Assembly (NCBI RefSeq): GCF_014280875.1 | Contig: NZ_JACLAL010000005.1 | Span: 186,001 to 250,000, forward strand | Origin: Paenirhizobium daejeonense | GTDB lineage: Bacteria; Pseudomonadota; Alphaproteobacteria; Rhizobiales; Rhizobiaceae | Reading direction: 5' to 3' | Length of the DNA: 64,000 bases | Shown here: piece after piece, positions 44,243 through 55,222 of the stretch | How positions within the stretch are numbered: position 1 is the first letter of the stretch | Layout: each line of letters starts with the position of its first letter | The notes under the pieces: generated by a model | Told to the model about the DNA's origin: nothing | Seen by the model: only the letters and a program-made list of their open reading frames with translations | The model's database searches: none | Position numbers and translations under genes: made by a program

Positions 44243-45169
44243 ATGGCTGAAATCACTGCTGCACTGGTGAAGGAACTGCGCGAAAAGTCTGGCGCAGGCA
44301 TGATGGATTGCAAGAAGGCTCTGACCGAGACCAACGGTGACATCGAAGCCGCAATCGACTGGCTGCGCGCCAAGGGTATCGCCAAGGCCGACAAGAAGTC
44401 GGGCCGCACCGCCGCTGAAGGTCTGATCGGCATTGCCAGCGCTGGCCACAAGGCTGTCGCCATCGAACTTAACTCCGAAACCGACTTCGTTGCCCGTAAC
44501 GATGCCTTCCAGGACCTCGTCCGCGGCATCGCAAGCGTTGCGCTGAACACCGACGGTTCCGTTGAAGCTGTATCGGCTGCGACCTACCCGGCAACCGGCA
44601 AGTCCGTAGCTGACACGGTCAAGGATGCAATCGCCACGATCGGCGAAAACATGACCCTGCGCCGCGCCGCCAAGCTCGAAGTCGAGCACGGCGTTGTTGC
44701 CACCTACGTGCACAACGCTGCTGGCGACGGCATCGGCAAGCTCGGCGTTCTGGTTGCCCTGAAGTCGGTCGGCGACAAGGAAGTCCTGACCTCGATCGGC
44801 CGTCAGGTTGCCATGCACATCGCTGCAACCAACCCGCTCGCCATCCGCGCTGAAGAAGTCGACGCAGCCGTTGCCGAACGCGAACGCAACGTCTTCATCG
44901 AGCAGTCCCGCGCTTCCGGCAAGCCGGACAACATCATTGAAAAGATGGTTGAAGGCCGCATGCGCAAGTTCTTCGAAGAAGTCGCGCTTCTGTCGCAGGC
45001 CTTCGTCATTAACCCCGACATCACCGTCGGCCAGGCTGTCAAGGACGCTGAAAAGCTTGCTGGCGCCTCGATCGAGGTTGTCGGCATGGCCCGCCTGCTG
45101 CTTGGCGAAGGCGTCGAGAAGGAAGAGAGCGACTTCGCTGCCGAAGTTGCCGCTGCTGCCAAGGGCTGA
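44243..45169 (+). CDS. tsf: Elongation factor Ts
   Basis: A 308-residue protein with AGAGGCAA before ATG 44243. The family start [20 protein letters not shown] and [12 protein letters not shown] core are exact. It reloads EF-Tu with GTP. A terminator-like stem follows the stop. Confidence 0.98.
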   Translation: MAEITAALVKELREKSGAGMMDCKKALTETNGDIEAAIDWLRAKGIAKADKKSGRTAAEGLIGIASAGHKAVAIELNSETDFVARNDAFQDLVRGIASVALNTDGSVEAVSAATYPATGKSVADTVKDAIATIGENMTLRRAAKLEVEHGVVATYVHNAAGDGIGKLGVLVALKSVGDKEVLTSIGRQVAMHIAATNPLAIRAEEVDAAVAERERNVFIEQSRASGKPDNIIEKMVEGRMRKFFEEVALLSQAFVINPDITVGQAVKDAEKLAGASIEVVGMARLLLGEGVEKEESDFAAEVAAAAKG

Positions 45170-45207
45170 TCGCCCATTGGTCGGTGGACCATGTTAGGGA
45201 AAAAATC

Positions 45208-45236
45208 GGGCATCGCGTGACAACGCGATGCCCTTC
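45208..45236 (+). terminator. Stem-loop after tsf
   Basis: GGGCATCGCG (45208-45217) pairs with CGCGATGCCC (45224-45233) across six bases. Only TT directly follows, so it may pause or stabilise the message rather than end it completely. Confidence 0.65.
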
Positions 45237-45272
45237 GTGTATCCGGCATCAGATCAATCCCTAGGAGCCAGC

Positions 45273-45995
45273 ATGTCTTCCAAGCCCATCTACAAGCGTG
45301 TTCTTCTGAAGGCCTCCGGCGAAGCCCTGATGGGCAGCCAGGGCTTCGGCATCGACGTGGCAGTCGCTGATCGCATCGCTTCCGATATCGCTCGGGCGCG
45401 TTCCATGGGTGTCGAGGTCGGCGTCGTCGTCGGCGGCGGAAATATTTTTCGCGGTGTCGCTGTTGCTTCCAAGGGTGGCGACCGGGTGACCGGCGACCAC
45501 ATGGGTATGCTGGGCACCGTCATCAACGCGCTGGCGCTTGCGACATCGCTGCGCAAGCTCGACGTCGATACCGTCGTGCTCTCTGCCATTGCCATGCCGG
45601 AAATCTGCGAAAGCTTCTCCCAGCGCGGCGCGCTGCACCATCTGTCTCAGGGCAGGGTGGTTATCTTCGCCGGCGGTACTGGCAACCCGTTCTTCACCAC
45701 GGATTCGGCCGCAGCGCTGCGCGCCGCCGAAATCGGCGCGGAGGCGATCTTCAAGGGTACCCAGGTGGATGGCATTTACTCCGCCGACCCGAAGAAGGAT
45801 CCTTTGGCAACCCGCTTCGACAAGCTCACCCATAGCGAAGTTCTGGACAAGGGGCTGGCCGTCATGGATGTGGCGGCGGTGGCCCTTGCGCGCGAAAATG
45901 CCATTCCGATCATCGTCTTCTCGATTCACGAGGCAGGCGGTTTTTGCGATATTCTGTCCGGCGCCGGTCGCATGACCATCGTTACCGATCATTGA
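45273..45995 (+). CDS. pyrH: UMP kinase
   Basis: A 240-residue protein from ATG 45273 (GGAG at 45264-45267); an upstream GTG/ATG frame is not used. Motifs KRVLLKASGEALMG, VVVGGGNIFRGV and FAGGTGNPFFTTD are diagnostic. It phosphorylates UMP to UDP. It lies between tsf and frr as in most bacteria. Confidence 0.97.
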   Translation: MSSKPIYKRVLLKASGEALMGSQGFGIDVAVADRIASDIARARSMGVEVGVVVGGGNIFRGVAVASKGGDRVTGDHMGMLGTVINALALATSLRKLDVDTVVLSAIAMPEICESFSQRGALHHLSQGRVVIFAGGTGNPFFTTDSAAALRAAEIGAEAIFKGTQVDGIYSADPKKDPLATRFDKLTHSEVLDKGLAVMDVAAVALARENAIPIIVFSIHEAGGFCDILSGAGRMTIVTDH

Positions 45996-46047
45996 TACAC
46001 GGCTTTCCTTCCCGGGAACGTCGAACGAAGAATAAAGGGAGTTCATC

Positions 46048-46608
46048 ATGAGCGAAGGCATTGATCTCAACGACATCAAGCGCCGTATGGAAGGCGCTAT
46101 CAACGCATTCAAGCACGATATAGCATCGTTGCGCACGGGGCGCGCGTCGGCCAACATTCTGGATCCGGTAACTGTCGAGGCTTACGGCTCGCGCGTGCCG
46201 CTGAACCAGGTGGCCAACGTAACTGTGCCGGAACCGCGCATGCTCGGCATTTCTATCTGGGATAAGTCGATGGTAAACGCGGTTGATCGCGCCATCCGCG
46301 AAGCCAACCTCGGCCTTAACCCGATCATCGACGGCCAGAACCTGCGTATTCCGCTGCCGGAACTCAACGAAGAACGCCGCAAGTCTCTGGTCAAGGTTGC
46401 GCATGACTATGCCGAAAAGGCCAAGGTGGCGATTCGCCACGTTCGCCGCGACGGCATGGACGGCCTTAAAAAGGCCGAGAAGGACGGTGTGATTGGGCAG
46501 GACATCAGCCGCTCGCAGTCCGAAAAGGTGCAAAAGATGACCGACGACACGATTTCCGAAGTCGATCGCTTGCTCGTCGACAAGGAAAAGGAAATCATGC
46601 AGGTTTGA
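46048..46608 (+). CDS. frr: Ribosome recycling factor
   Basis: A 186-residue protein with AAGGGAG upstream. It has the family pattern: helical start ([21 protein letters not shown], here [11 protein letters not shown]), core [13 protein letters not shown] and ending [12 protein letters not shown]. It frees ribosomes after termination. Its end overlaps a possible early start for uppS. Confidence 0.97.
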   Translation: MSEGIDLNDIKRRMEGAINAFKHDIASLRTGRASANILDPVTVEAYGSRVPLNQVANVTVPEPRMLGISIWDKSMVNAVDRAIREANLGLNPIIDGQNLRIPLPELNEERRKSLVKVAHDYAEKAKVAIRHVRRDGMDGLKKAEKDGVIGQDISRSQSEKVQKMTDDTISEVDRLLVDKEKEIMQV

Positions 46609-46652
46609 TGCGGTCCGCCGCCCTGTACGAGTTTATCAAACCGGAACCGTCA

Positions 46653-47396
46653 ATGTCGAAAGCCGAAAACTGCCGCGCTCCCGAGCATGTTGCGATCATC
46701 ATGGATGGCAACGGTCGTTGGGCGAATGCACGGGGCCTGCCACGCGCGGTGGGTCACCGCAAGGGCGTGGAAGCGGTGCGTGAGATCGTGCGGGCTGCAG
46801 CGGATGCCGGCGTGGCTTATCTGACGCTGTTCGCTTTCTCGTCTGAGAACTGGCGCCGGCCGGAGGCCGAGGTCAACGATCTCTTCGGCCTCCTGAAGAT
46901 GTTCATCCGTCGCGACCTGGCGGAACTGCATCGCGAGAATGTCCGCATTCGCATCATCGGTGATCGCGTCAACCTGCAGGGGGATATCCTTTCCCTTCTG
47001 CTGGAGGCGGAAGAGACAACGAGGAACAACACCGCGCTCACCCTGGTCATTGCCTTCAATTACGGGGCGAGGGACGAAATGGCGCGCGCCATGTCGGCGA
47101 TCGCTGCCGACGTTGAACAAGGACGCCTCAAGGCGTCCGACGTGACGTCTGCGCTGATCGACGGCCGTCTTGATACTGCCGGCATTCCCGATCCCGATCT
47201 GATCATCCGCACCAGTGGCGAGGAACGCCTTTCCAACTTCCTTCTCTGGCAGGCAGCCTATTCGGAACTGATGTTTGTGCCCGAATACTGGCCAGACTTC
47301 AGTCGCGAGGTTTTCTTTGCCGCCCTGGAGCGTTACGCCTCCCGTGACCGCCGCTTCGGCGGGATCTCGGACAAGGCAGTCGCGCTCGGATCGTAG
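46653..47396 (+). CDS. uppS: Undecaprenyl pyrophosphate synthase (cis-prenyltransferase)
   Basis: A 247-residue protein. ATG 46653 is chosen because the conserved part ([20 protein letters not shown]) begins 12 residues later and the family is about 247 residues long; an ATG at 46608 overlapping the frr stop is an alternative. Catalytic Asp18 sits in MDGNGRW, and the [20 protein letters not shown] region follows. It makes the C55 lipid carrier for peptidoglycan. Confidence 0.95.
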   Translation: MSKAENCRAPEHVAIIMDGNGRWANARGLPRAVGHRKGVEAVREIVRAAADAGVAYLTLFAFSSENWRRPEAEVNDLFGLLKMFIRRDLAELHRENVRIRIIGDRVNLQGDILSLLLEAEETTRNNTALTLVIAFNYGARDEMARAMSAIAADVEQGRLKASDVTSALIDGRLDTAGIPDPDLIIRTSGEERLSNFLLWQAAYSELMFVPEYWPDFSREVFFAALERYASRDRRFGGISDKAVALGS

Positions 47397-47404
47397 CAGT
47401 GCTG

Positions 47405-48238
47405 ATGTCCCGGGAATTAACGCTCCGCATTTATTCGGCGATCGTTCTGGCCGCAATCGTCCTCACGGCTACCTGGTTGGGTGGTTTTGCATTCCGGCTG
47501 CTGTCCGTGCTGATCGGCCTTCTCGTTTATTACGAGTGGTCCAGAATGACGCAGCTTGCGGAGAGCAACATGCGTGGCCACGCCTTTGGCTGGTTTTCAG
47601 TCTCCGTCATCGGCCTCAACATGCTGTTCGGCTCCCCCGATTTGACCGTGCCGCTCCTTGCCGGTTTGGTCGTCACTGCTATCCTGCCGTCTATCGCGGG
47701 AAACTGGCGGTGGTGGCAGGTGGGGGGCATCTTCTATTCCGGTCTCAGCGCCGTTTCCCTGGCCGCGATCCGAGGTGAGGATTCTGTCGGCTTTGCCGCC
47801 ATGCTTTTTGTTTTCGCCGTGGTTTGGGCGACCGATATCCTGGCCTATTTCGTCGGCCGCGCGATTGGCGGCCCGAAGCTTGCGCCTAGGATCTCACCCG
47901 GCAAGACGTGGTCGGGGGCGATCGGCGGTACGATTGCCGGCGTATTGGGTGGCACTGCGGTGGCGCTTGCCTTTTTCCAGTCGGTCGGCCTTTGGATACC
48001 AGTTGTTGCGCTGCTCCTCTCTGTTGCAGGCCAGATCGGCGATCTTTTCGAATCGTTTATCAAGCGGCGTTTCGGTGTGAAAGATTCGAGCCACCTCATT
48101 CCAGGGCACGGCGGTGTCATGGATCGTGTTGACGGACTTGTTTTTGCCTGTTTTGCAGCTTTCTTTCTTGCTGTAGGGTTCTCCACATTTGGCAAGGGGG
48201 CGGTCACGTCGCTTGGAGCGTTCCTGTTCGGTCTTTGA
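47405..48238 (+). CDS. cdsA: Phosphatidate cytidylyltransferase
   Basis: A 277-residue membrane protein with about eight segments; ATG 47405 (SRELTLRIYSAIV) is preferred over a GTG at 47399. The signature DRVDGLVFACFAAFF region, with the preceding IPGHGGVMD, is the CDP-alcohol/cytidylyltransferase motif. It makes CDP-diacylglycerol for phospholipid synthesis. Confidence 0.95.
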   Translation: MSRELTLRIYSAIVLAAIVLTATWLGGFAFRLLSVLIGLLVYYEWSRMTQLAESNMRGHAFGWFSVSVIGLNMLFGSPDLTVPLLAGLVVTAILPSIAGNWRWWQVGGIFYSGLSAVSLAAIRGEDSVGFAAMLFVFAVVWATDILAYFVGRAIGGPKLAPRISPGKTWSGAIGGTIAGVLGGTAVALAFFQSVGLWIPVVALLLSVAGQIGDLFESFIKRRFGVKDSSHLIPGHGGVMDRVDGLVFACFAAFFLAVGFSTFGKGAVTSLGAFLFGL

Positions 48239-48268
48239 CGGGAGTGGGAACGCCGTAAACGGAATGGG

Positions 48269-49405
48269 ATGATGGATCATATTACCGCGTTTTTCGGCTT
48301 TCTCGTCGGCTATATCCTGCCATACGTGATCGTTCTTTCCCTGCTCGTTTTCGTGCATGAGCTCGGCCATTATCTTGCCGGACGCCTATCGGGCATTCGC
48401 GTGCTCGCCTTTTCCGTTGGCTTCGGACCCGAACTGGTCGGATTCACCGATGGGCATGGAACTCGTTGGAAAATCTCTGCTATTCCCCTTGGAGGATATG
48501 TCCGGTTCTTCGGCGATGCCGATGCTTCAAGCCGACCGGATGGCGGGGAGCTTGAGGAACTGACACCCGAGGATCGCGCCCGGACTCTCGCCGGCGCCAA
48601 GCTGTGGAAAAGGGCAGTCACTGTTGCGGCCGGCCCCATTGCGAATTTCGTTCTGGCAATCGCCATTTTCGCCGTTCTTTTCGGCACGATGGGCAAGCCC
48701 GTTGCAGATCCCGTCGTCGCCGAGGTCAAGGCCGACAGCGCTGCCGCGGAGGCGGGTGTTCAGCCGGGCGATGTTCTCGTGGCTCTGGATGGCGAAGCGG
48801 TTCAAACTTTTGACGACGTCGTCCGCTATATCAGCATGCGGCCGGAAATCGCGGTTGTCGTGACCGTTCGCCGGAATGGTGGCGAACTCGCGCTGAACAT
48901 GACGCCGCGCCGGGTGGAAACGTCCGATCGCTTCGGCAACAAGATGGAAGTCGGGCAGATTGGCATCGTCACCAACCAGCAGTCGGGGAATTTCCGTATC
49001 GTGGAGCTGACGCCGCTGCAGGCCGTGGGCGAGGGGGCCCGGCAGACGTGGCATATCGTCACCGGCACTGTCGACTATCTGTCGAATCTGATTGCCGGCC
49101 GAATGAATGCGGATCAGCTTGGAGGTCCCGTCAGGGTCGTGCAGGCGTCCGGCCAGATGGCGACATTGGGTGTTGTCGCTCTCGTCAATCTTGCCGCTGT
49201 TTTGTCTGTTTCCCTTGGACTTCTGAATTTGATGCCAATTCCGGTCCTTGACGGCGGCCATCTCCTCCTCTACGCGCTTGAAGCGTTGCGAGGGAAACCG
49301 GTAGGCCCGAATGCACAGGAGATCGCTTTCCGCATCGGATTGGCGATGATCGTGTCACTGATGGTCTTTGCCACCTGGAACGACATCAGCAGGCTGATCG
49401 GCTAA
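48269..49405 (+). CDS. rseP: Site-2 metalloprotease RseP
   Basis: A 378-residue inner-membrane protease: zinc motif HELGH (30-34) in the first membrane segment, one PDZ domain (about 125-210, AGVQPGDVLVALDGEAV) and the second motif PIPVLDGGH near residue 325. It cleaves anti-sigma factors and signal-peptide remnants. One PDZ domain is seen where E. coli RseP has two. Confidence 0.95.
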   Translation: MMDHITAFFGFLVGYILPYVIVLSLLVFVHELGHYLAGRLSGIRVLAFSVGFGPELVGFTDGHGTRWKISAIPLGGYVRFFGDADASSRPDGGELEELTPEDRARTLAGAKLWKRAVTVAAGPIANFVLAIAIFAVLFGTMGKPVADPVVAEVKADSAAAEAGVQPGDVLVALDGEAVQTFDDVVRYISMRPEIAVVVTVRRNGGELALNMTPRRVETSDRFGNKMEVGQIGIVTNQQSGNFRIVELTPLQAVGEGARQTWHIVTGTVDYLSNLIAGRMNADQLGGPVRVVQASGQMATLGVVALVNLAAVLSVSLGLLNLMPIPVLDGGHLLLYALEALRGKPVGPNAQEIAFRIGLAMIVSLMVFATWNDISRLIG

Positions 49406-49597
49406 GGTCGTCTTGCCAATTTTGTAGGGATTTGTTTACGATGTTTCAAACTGATAGTGGCGATTGGGCCACGCATGGAAACGAAGTAAATAGAAATTAA
49501 CGTCCGCCCTTGCTTGTAGGGTAAAACCCGTTAAAACCACACACGGGCCGGAGTCGGGGTACGGCTTCGGGACAATGGAAGAAGGTTGAGAATACAC

Positions 49598-51955
49598 ATG
49601 AAGGCTGGTTCAAGATTTTTGAACGCAGTATCGGCGGTCGCGCTGTCTGCTGGTGTTGTTTCTTCGGGCGCAGGTGTGGCTGTCCTTGCATCGGCCGTTG
49701 CGGCCCAGGCTGCCGTCATTCAGCGTATCGAGGTTAAGGGCGTTCAGCGTGTCAGCCCCGAGGCTGTGCGCTCGAATATCTCAATCAAGCCGGGTAAGAG
49801 TTTCTCGAACACGGATATCGATGAATCCGTCAAGCAGCTCTATGCGACCGGCTTCTTCTCCGACGTACGTATTTCCGTTTCCGGAAGTACGCTCGTGGTG
49901 AGCGTGTCCGAGGCTCAGTTGATCAACCAGGTGGTCTTCAATGGCAATCGGAAGATCAAGGATGAAAAGTTGCGCGGCATCGTTCAGACCCAGCCAATGG
50001 GTCCGTACAGCCAGGCGCTGACTGCTGCTGACATCTCCCGTATCAAGGAGGCTTACGCCAGCATCGGTCGCAGCGATGTCGAGGTGACGACGCAGGTCGT
50101 TCCGGTCGCGGAAGGTCGTGTCAATCTGGCCTTCGTGATCAATGAAGGTGAGCGTACCAAGATCTCCAAGATCAACTTTGTCGGCAATAATGCCTATGGT
50201 GACAGCCGCCTTCAGTCGGTTATCCAGACCAAGCAGTCTGGCGTTCTGTCCTTCTTGACCCGTAAGGACGTTTACAACGAGGACAAGCTGCGCGCTGACG
50301 AAGAAGCGCTGCGCCAGTTCTATTACAATCATGGTTACGCCGACTTCCGCGTCGTTTCTTCCGATGTTTCGCTGAACGAGGCGGGGAATGAATACACCAT
50401 AACGATCACCGTCGATGAGGGCGAGCGTTACAAGTTCGGCGACGTCAAGGTAGAGTCGACGGTTGAAGGTGTCGATGGTGCCGATCTGCAGGGGCTTCTC
50501 GAAAGTCACGCTGGCAGCACCTACAGCGCCAAGGATGTTCAGAAGTCCATGGAGGCAATCTCGCAGCGGGTTGCAGCCAAGGGTTATCCCTTTGCTCGCG
50601 TTGTTCCGCGCGGCGACCGAAACTTCGGCAACAACACCATCGGTGTAACCTATCTCGTCGATCAGGGTGAGCGCGCCTACGTTGAGCGCATCGAAATCCG
50701 TGGCAATACCCGTACGCGTGACTATGTCATTCGTCGCGAGTTCGATCTGTCTGAAGGTGATGCCTTCAATCAGGAAGTCATTACTCGCGCGAAGCGTCGT
50801 CTTGAGGCTCTCGGATACTTCACGAGCGTGAACATTTCGACGCAGCAGGGTACCGCTCCGGACCGTGTTGTTCTCGTCGTGGACGTCGAAGATCAGCCGA
50901 CCGGTTCGTTCGGTATCGGTGCCGGTTATTCGGTCGGTGGCGATGGCCTTGTTCTGGAAGCTTCGGTCGAAGAAAAGAACTTCCTTGGTCGCGGTCAGTT
51001 CATTCGTCTCGCCGTCGGTGGCGGTTTCGAAGACAGCCGTACCTATAACTTCTCCTTCACCGAGCCGTATTTCCTCGGCTACCGTCTGGCTGCGGGTTTC
51101 GACCTGTTCAAGAGTCAGACCAGCAGCAATTCGGATTACAAGTACGAGGAGCAGGGTGTTACCTTCCGCGTCACCGCGCCGATCACCGAAGATCTCGCTA
51201 CGACCGTTCGTTACACCTACAAGCAGATCAAGTATAAGGAAGATGGCGCCTTCGGCACCGATGGTATCGCGCATACCTCGGACGACACGCTTTCCGATCC
51301 GTATATCGATCTGATTGAAGAGAGCCCGTGGAAGCAGTCGATCATCGGTCACTCCTTCGTTTACAATACGCTCGATGATCGCACGATGCCACGCGAGGGT
51401 ATTTATGCCAGCTTGACGCATGAATATGCGGGTCTCGGTGGCGACTCTGACTATTACAAGGTCTACGGCAAGTTCCGTTACTTCCATCCGCTTTCAGACG
51501 AATTCGATATCATTGGTTCGGTCTCGGCCAGCGCCGGTCATGTCATCGCCACCGATGGCAAGCTGAACGTTTTTGATCAGTTCCAGATCGGCGGCAAGGA
51601 GCTGCGCGGCTTCGATACCCAGGGTATTGGCGCTCGTGCGGGTGACGATCCACTCGGTGGTACGACCTACTTTACCGCTTCGGCTGAAGCCAGCTTCCCG
51701 ATGCCACTGGTTCCGCAGGATCTTAATCTGCGCGGCGCGATCTTCGCGGATGCCGGTACTCTGTACGGTAATGATGTCAGCACCGGCAGGTCGACGGTTG
51801 TTGGTACCGATATGTCGGTCCGTGCGTCGGTCGGCGCAGGTATCGTCTGGTTGTCGCCCTTCGGTCCTCTGCGCTTCGACTACGCGGTTCCGGTCGCCAA
51901 GGAAGACTACGACGAAGTTCAGAACTTCCGCTTCAGCATGGCGAACCAGTTCTAA
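49598..51955 (+). CDS. bamA: Outer-membrane assembly factor BamA
   Basis: A 785-residue protein; ATG 49598 is preferred to a TTG four codons earlier. The signal peptide ends near SAVAAQA (about 38). Five POTRA domains follow (about 40-440, starting IQRIEVKGVQRVSPEAV), then a 16-strand barrel ending in NQF, the terminal Phe used for outer-membrane insertion. It inserts beta-barrel proteins into the outer membrane. 192 bases separate it from rseP, so it may also have its own promoter. Confidence 0.96.
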   Translation: MKAGSRFLNAVSAVALSAGVVSSGAGVAVLASAVAAQAAVIQRIEVKGVQRVSPEAVRSNISIKPGKSFSNTDIDESVKQLYATGFFSDVRISVSGSTLVVSVSEAQLINQVVFNGNRKIKDEKLRGIVQTQPMGPYSQALTAADISRIKEAYASIGRSDVEVTTQVVPVAEGRVNLAFVINEGERTKISKINFVGNNAYGDSRLQSVIQTKQSGVLSFLTRKDVYNEDKLRADEEALRQFYYNHGYADFRVVSSDVSLNEAGNEYTITITVDEGERYKFGDVKVESTVEGVDGADLQGLLESHAGSTYSAKDVQKSMEAISQRVAAKGYPFARVVPRGDRNFGNNTIGVTYLVDQGERAYVERIEIRGNTRTRDYVIRREFDLSEGDAFNQEVITRAKRRLEALGYFTSVNISTQQGTAPDRVVLVVDVEDQPTGSFGIGAGYSVGGDGLVLEASVEEKNFLGRGQFIRLAVGGGFEDSRTYNFSFTEPYFLGYRLAAGFDLFKSQTSSNSDYKYEEQGVTFRVTAPITEDLATTVRYTYKQIKYKEDGAFGTDGIAHTSDDTLSDPYIDLIEESPWKQSIIGHSFVYNTLDDRTMPREGIYASLTHEYAGLGGDSDYYKVYGKFRYFHPLSDEFDIIGSVSASAGHVIATDGKLNVFDQFQIGGKELRGFDTQGIGARAGDDPLGGTTYFTASAEASFPMPLVPQDLNLRGAIFADAGTLYGNDVSTGRSTVVGTDMSVRASVGAGIVWLSPFGPLRFDYAVPVAKEDYDEVQNFRFSMANQF

Positions 51956-52006
51956 GGTCTGTAGCCCAAGGGCTTCCGACAGCGTAACGTTCTGGGGCTT
52001 TGGCTG

Positions 52007-53071
52007 ATGGAGCATAACCACTTTTTTCCGCCCCATGAGGGGATCGCGCTTGCGTCGATCGCCGCTCATGTGGGGGCGGAGTTGCTTGATCAGGGTGCGG
52101 GCGATCGGATGATCCGGTCGGTCGCGCCCGTTAATCGTGCGCGTAAGGGGGACATTTGTTACATCCTGTCCCGTCGCAGCAAGGAAGAGCTGAAGACTTG
52201 TGAGGCTTCGGCGATTATCTGCGACAAGGCGCTTCGGTCGCTCATTCCCGACCACATTCCAGTACTTTTGAGTTCGGCTCCAGCTATGACGTTTGCCATG
52301 GTTGGCGGTTTGCTTTTCCCGTCGGGTCTTCGTCCGATCGAAATGGTGGATGAAGCCGAGGCTATTTCCCCGGCGGCTTTTGTCGATTCTTCGGCACGAT
52401 TGGAACCGGACGTTCGTATCGAGCCCATGGCTGTGATCGGTGCGGATGTCGAAATCGGCAGCGGCAGCCATATTGGTGCAGGCGCCGTTATTGGTCGCGG
52501 CGTGCGTATCGGCCGAAACTGCACGATCGCTGCCGGCGCCACGGTGCAGGTGGCGCTGATCGGCAATAACGTCATCATCCACAATGGCGCCCGTATCGGG
52601 CAGGATGGCTTCGGCTACGCGCCGGGACCGCGCGGCATGATCAAGATCGTGCAGGTTGGCCGCGTCATCATCCAGGATCACGTGGAGATCGGTGCGAACA
52701 CAACGATCGACCGTGGTACGATGGACGATACGGTGATAGGCGAAGGAACCAAGATCGATAATCTGGTGCAGATCGGCCATAATGTTCGCATCGGCCGTCA
52801 TTGCGGAATAGTCAGCCAGGTGGGTATTGCCGGCAGCACGCGCATCGGTGACGGCGTCATGCTCGGCGGAGCCGCGGGGGTCAACGGTCACATCACCATT
52901 GGGGATGGTGCGCAGATCGCGGCGATGAGCGGCGTTCTTTCGGATGTACCGCCCGGCGGGCGATATGGCGGGGTGCCGGCGCGCCCGATGAAGGATTACC
53001 TTCGTGAAGTCGCCGAAATGCTAAGCCGCACGGATAGCCGCAACAAGGAAAAGGAGGGCAAGAATGACTGA
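52007..53071 (+). CDS. lpxD: UDP-3-O-acylglucosamine N-acyltransferase
   Basis: A 354-residue hexapeptide-repeat enzyme of lipid A synthesis: an N-terminal uridine-binding part (about 1-110), then a left-handed beta-helix with many I-G-x repeats ([20 protein letters not shown]) and a C-terminal helix. The His-containing turn [16 protein letters not shown] carries the general base. It overlaps fabZ by eight bases. Confidence 0.96.
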   Translation: MEHNHFFPPHEGIALASIAAHVGAELLDQGAGDRMIRSVAPVNRARKGDICYILSRRSKEELKTCEASAIICDKALRSLIPDHIPVLLSSAPAMTFAMVGGLLFPSGLRPIEMVDEAEAISPAAFVDSSARLEPDVRIEPMAVIGADVEIGSGSHIGAGAVIGRGVRIGRNCTIAAGATVQVALIGNNVIIHNGARIGQDGFGYAPGPRGMIKIVQVGRVIIQDHVEIGANTTIDRGTMDDTVIGEGTKIDNLVQIGHNVRIGRHCGIVSQVGIAGSTRIGDGVMLGGAAGVNGHITIGDGAQIAAMSGVLSDVPPGGRYGGVPARPMKDYLREVAEMLSRTDSRNKEKEGKND

Positions 53072-53531
53072 GGGCGTTAAGACAGAACTGGGTTCGGCCG
53101 ATGTCCTCCAGATCATGAAGTTTCTGCCCCACCGCTATCCCTTCCTGTTGGTGGATAAGATCATCGAGATCGACGGCGACAATTCTGCAATCGGAATCAA
53201 GAACGTGACGGCCAACGAGCCGCATTTCACGGGTCACTTTCCTGAAGCACCGATCATGCCGGGCGTCCTGTTGATCGAGGGAATGGCCCAGACAGCCGGT
53301 GCAATCTGCGCACGCAAGGAAGGGCAGGGCGGAAACCTAGTCTACTTCATGACGATCGACAACGCCCGTTTCCGCCGCCCGGTCGTGCCTGGTGATCGCG
53401 TCGAGTACCATGTCGTGAAGCAGAAGCAGCGCGGCAATATCTGGAAATTCCATTGCGATGCCAAGGTCGATGGCGCATTGGTTGCCGAGGCCGATATCGG
53501 CGCCATGATCATGCGCAAGGAAGACAAATGA
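53064..53531 (+). CDS. fabZ: 3-hydroxyacyl-ACP dehydratase FabZ
   Basis: A 155-residue hot-dog-fold enzyme. Catalytic His58 lies in [14 protein letters not shown] and Glu72 in [10 protein letters not shown]. It dehydrates 3-hydroxyacyl-ACP and so draws on the same pool as LpxA/LpxD. Overlaps with lpxD and with lpxA (4 bases) show a tightly coupled operon. Confidence 0.96.
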   Translation: MTEGVKTELGSADVLQIMKFLPHRYPFLLVDKIIEIDGDNSAIGIKNVTANEPHFTGHFPEAPIMPGVLLIEGMAQTAGAICARKEGQGGNLVYFMTIDNARFRRPVVPGDRVEYHVVKQKQRGNIWKFHCDAKVDGALVAEADIGAMIMRKEDK

Positions 53532-54343
53532 GCATGATTGCCGCAAGCGCCAGCATTCATCCCCTTGCCGTTGTCGATGATGGAGCCGTGATCGGCGAGA
53601 ACGTCAAGATCGGCCCTTTTTGCCGTGTCGGTTCTCGGGTGAAGCTTGGTGATGGCAGCGAACTGATATCGCATGTCTCTGTGACCGGCCTCACGACGAT
53701 TGGTCGGAATGCAAAAATTTTTCCCTGCGCGGTGATTGGCGGTGATCCGCAGAGTGTTCATCACGCCGGTGAGGAAACGACACTCACCATCGGCGACAAT
53801 TGCACGATGCGCGAAGGTGTGACGATGAACACGGGCACTGCCGAAGGCGGCGGAAAGACCGTGGTTGGCAACAACAACCTGTTCCTCGCCAATTCCCATG
53901 TGGCGCATGACTGCATTCTCGGCGATCACATTATTCTGTCGAACAATGTGATGCTCGCCGGCCATGTGAAGGTCGAGGATCGTGTCATTCTCGGCGGCGG
54001 TTCGGCCGTGCATCAGTTTACCCGCATAGGCCGGCAGGCCTTTATCGGCGGTCTCTCGGCGGTCAGCTATGATGTCATCCCTTACGGCATGCTCAACGGC
54101 AACCCTGGCATCCTCGGCGGTCTGAACGTCGTCGGTATGACCCGCGCTGGCATCGAGCGATCGGTCATCCATCAGGTCCGTCGCGCTTTCAAGCAGATCT
54201 TCGAAGGCGAGGGCTCTGCTCGCGTCAACGCGGAGGCGATCCGCGCAGAGTATCTCGATTGCCCACAGGTTATAGAGATCCTGGATTTCATCGCTGCCGA
54301 GAGCGACAGGGCGCTTTCTTCTCCGCATCGCGGCAAGAACTGA
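53528..54343 (+). CDS. lpxA: UDP-N-acetylglucosamine O-acyltransferase
   Basis: A 271-residue left-handed beta-helix protein from ATG 53528, overlapping the fabZ stop. The catalytic His region [20 protein letters not shown] and the [12 protein letters not shown] turn are conserved. First enzyme of lipid A synthesis. The C-terminal helical domain (about 190-271) is complete. Confidence 0.96.
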   Translation: MSMIAASASIHPLAVVDDGAVIGENVKIGPFCRVGSRVKLGDGSELISHVSVTGLTTIGRNAKIFPCAVIGGDPQSVHHAGEETTLTIGDNCTMREGVTMNTGTAEGGGKTVVGNNNLFLANSHVAHDCILGDHIILSNNVMLAGHVKVEDRVILGGGSAVHQFTRIGRQAFIGGLSAVSYDVIPYGMLNGNPGILGGLNVVGMTRAGIERSVIHQVRRAFKQIFEGEGSARVNAEAIRAEYLDCPQVIEILDFIAAESDRALSSPHRGKN

Positions 54344-54346
54344 GAC

Positions 54347-55222
54347 ATGGCGCCGGCCAAGGCAGGAGCGGGTCGTCTGGCGATCATCGCCGGAAGCGGC
54401 CTTTTGCCTCTTTATGTGGCTGAGGCAGCCCGGCGATCCGGTGAGGATCCCTTCATTCTGCGACTGAAGGACGAAGCCGATCAGCAATGGCGGGACTTCG
54501 ACAATGCGGTGGTTGGCGTCGGTGACGTAGCGGGATTGTCTGCGCTGTTCCGTCGTCACGGCATCGGGCGCGTCGTGCTGTCCGGCGGCGTCAAACGTCG
54601 GCCGGGCTTTCGCGAAATCCACGTCAACCTGAAGGCGCTAATGAAGCTGCCCTTGGCGTTGAAGACGTTGCTTGCAGGCGGGGATGACGCTGTTCTCAAG
54701 ATGGTGATTTCACTCATCGAGGGGCAGGGATGTCATGTTATTGGCGTTCAGGACATTGCGCCCGATCTTCTTGCATCCACCGGTCCGCTCGGCACCGTTT
54801 CGCCAAACGATGACGATCTGCGTGACATAGCCAAGGGTGCCGAGGCTGCGGAAGCACTCGGGCGGCTTGATGTCGGGCAGGGCGCAGTCACTGTCGGCGG
54901 GCGTATCGTGGCGCTCGAGGGTGTCGAGGGAACCGACGCCATGCTCGCGCGCGTTGCGCGGTTGAGGGACGAGGGCCGGATTTCGCAGCGCCGCAAGGGA
55001 GTGCTGGTTAAACTGTGCAAGCCTCAGCAGGATCTCCGGGCCGACCTGCCGTCAATCGGTCGCTCGACGGTAGAGAATGCCAAGCGAGCGGGTCTTGCTG
55101 GTGTCGCGGTCGAAGCCGGAAGGGCGCTGGTGATCGAGCGTGAGGCAACGATTGCCGCGGCCAACGAGGCGGGCCTTTTCGTGATCGGTATTGATCGCGG
55201 CTTGCCGGGAGGCGTGATGTGA
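54347..55222 (+). CDS. lpxI: UDP-2,3-diacylglucosamine pyrophosphatase LpxI
   Basis: A 291-residue DUF1009/LpxI protein (start AIIAGSGLLPLYVAEAARRS, later GVEGTDAMLARVARLR). It replaces LpxH in alphaproteobacteria and hydrolyses UDP-diacylglucosamine to lipid X. Conserved Asp/Gly residues are in place. The lpxB start overlaps its end by four bases. Confidence 0.94.
   Translation: MAPAKAGAGRLAIIAGSGLLPLYVAEAARRSGEDPFILRLKDEADQQWRDFDNAVVGVGDVAGLSALFRRHGIGRVVLSGGVKRRPGFREIHVNLKALMKLPLALKTLLAGGDDAVLKMVISLIEGQGCHVIGVQDIAPDLLASTGPLGTVSPNDDDLRDIAKGAEAAEALGRLDVGQGAVTVGGRIVALEGVEGTDAMLARVARLRDEGRISQRRKGVLVKLCKPQQDLRADLPSIGRSTVENAKRAGLAGVAVEAGRALVIEREATIAAANEAGLFVIGIDRGLPGGVM

Noticed and set aside
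49781..51487. 568-codon reverse open frame opposite bamA
   Set aside because: Shadow of a certain gene; no start signal or family.
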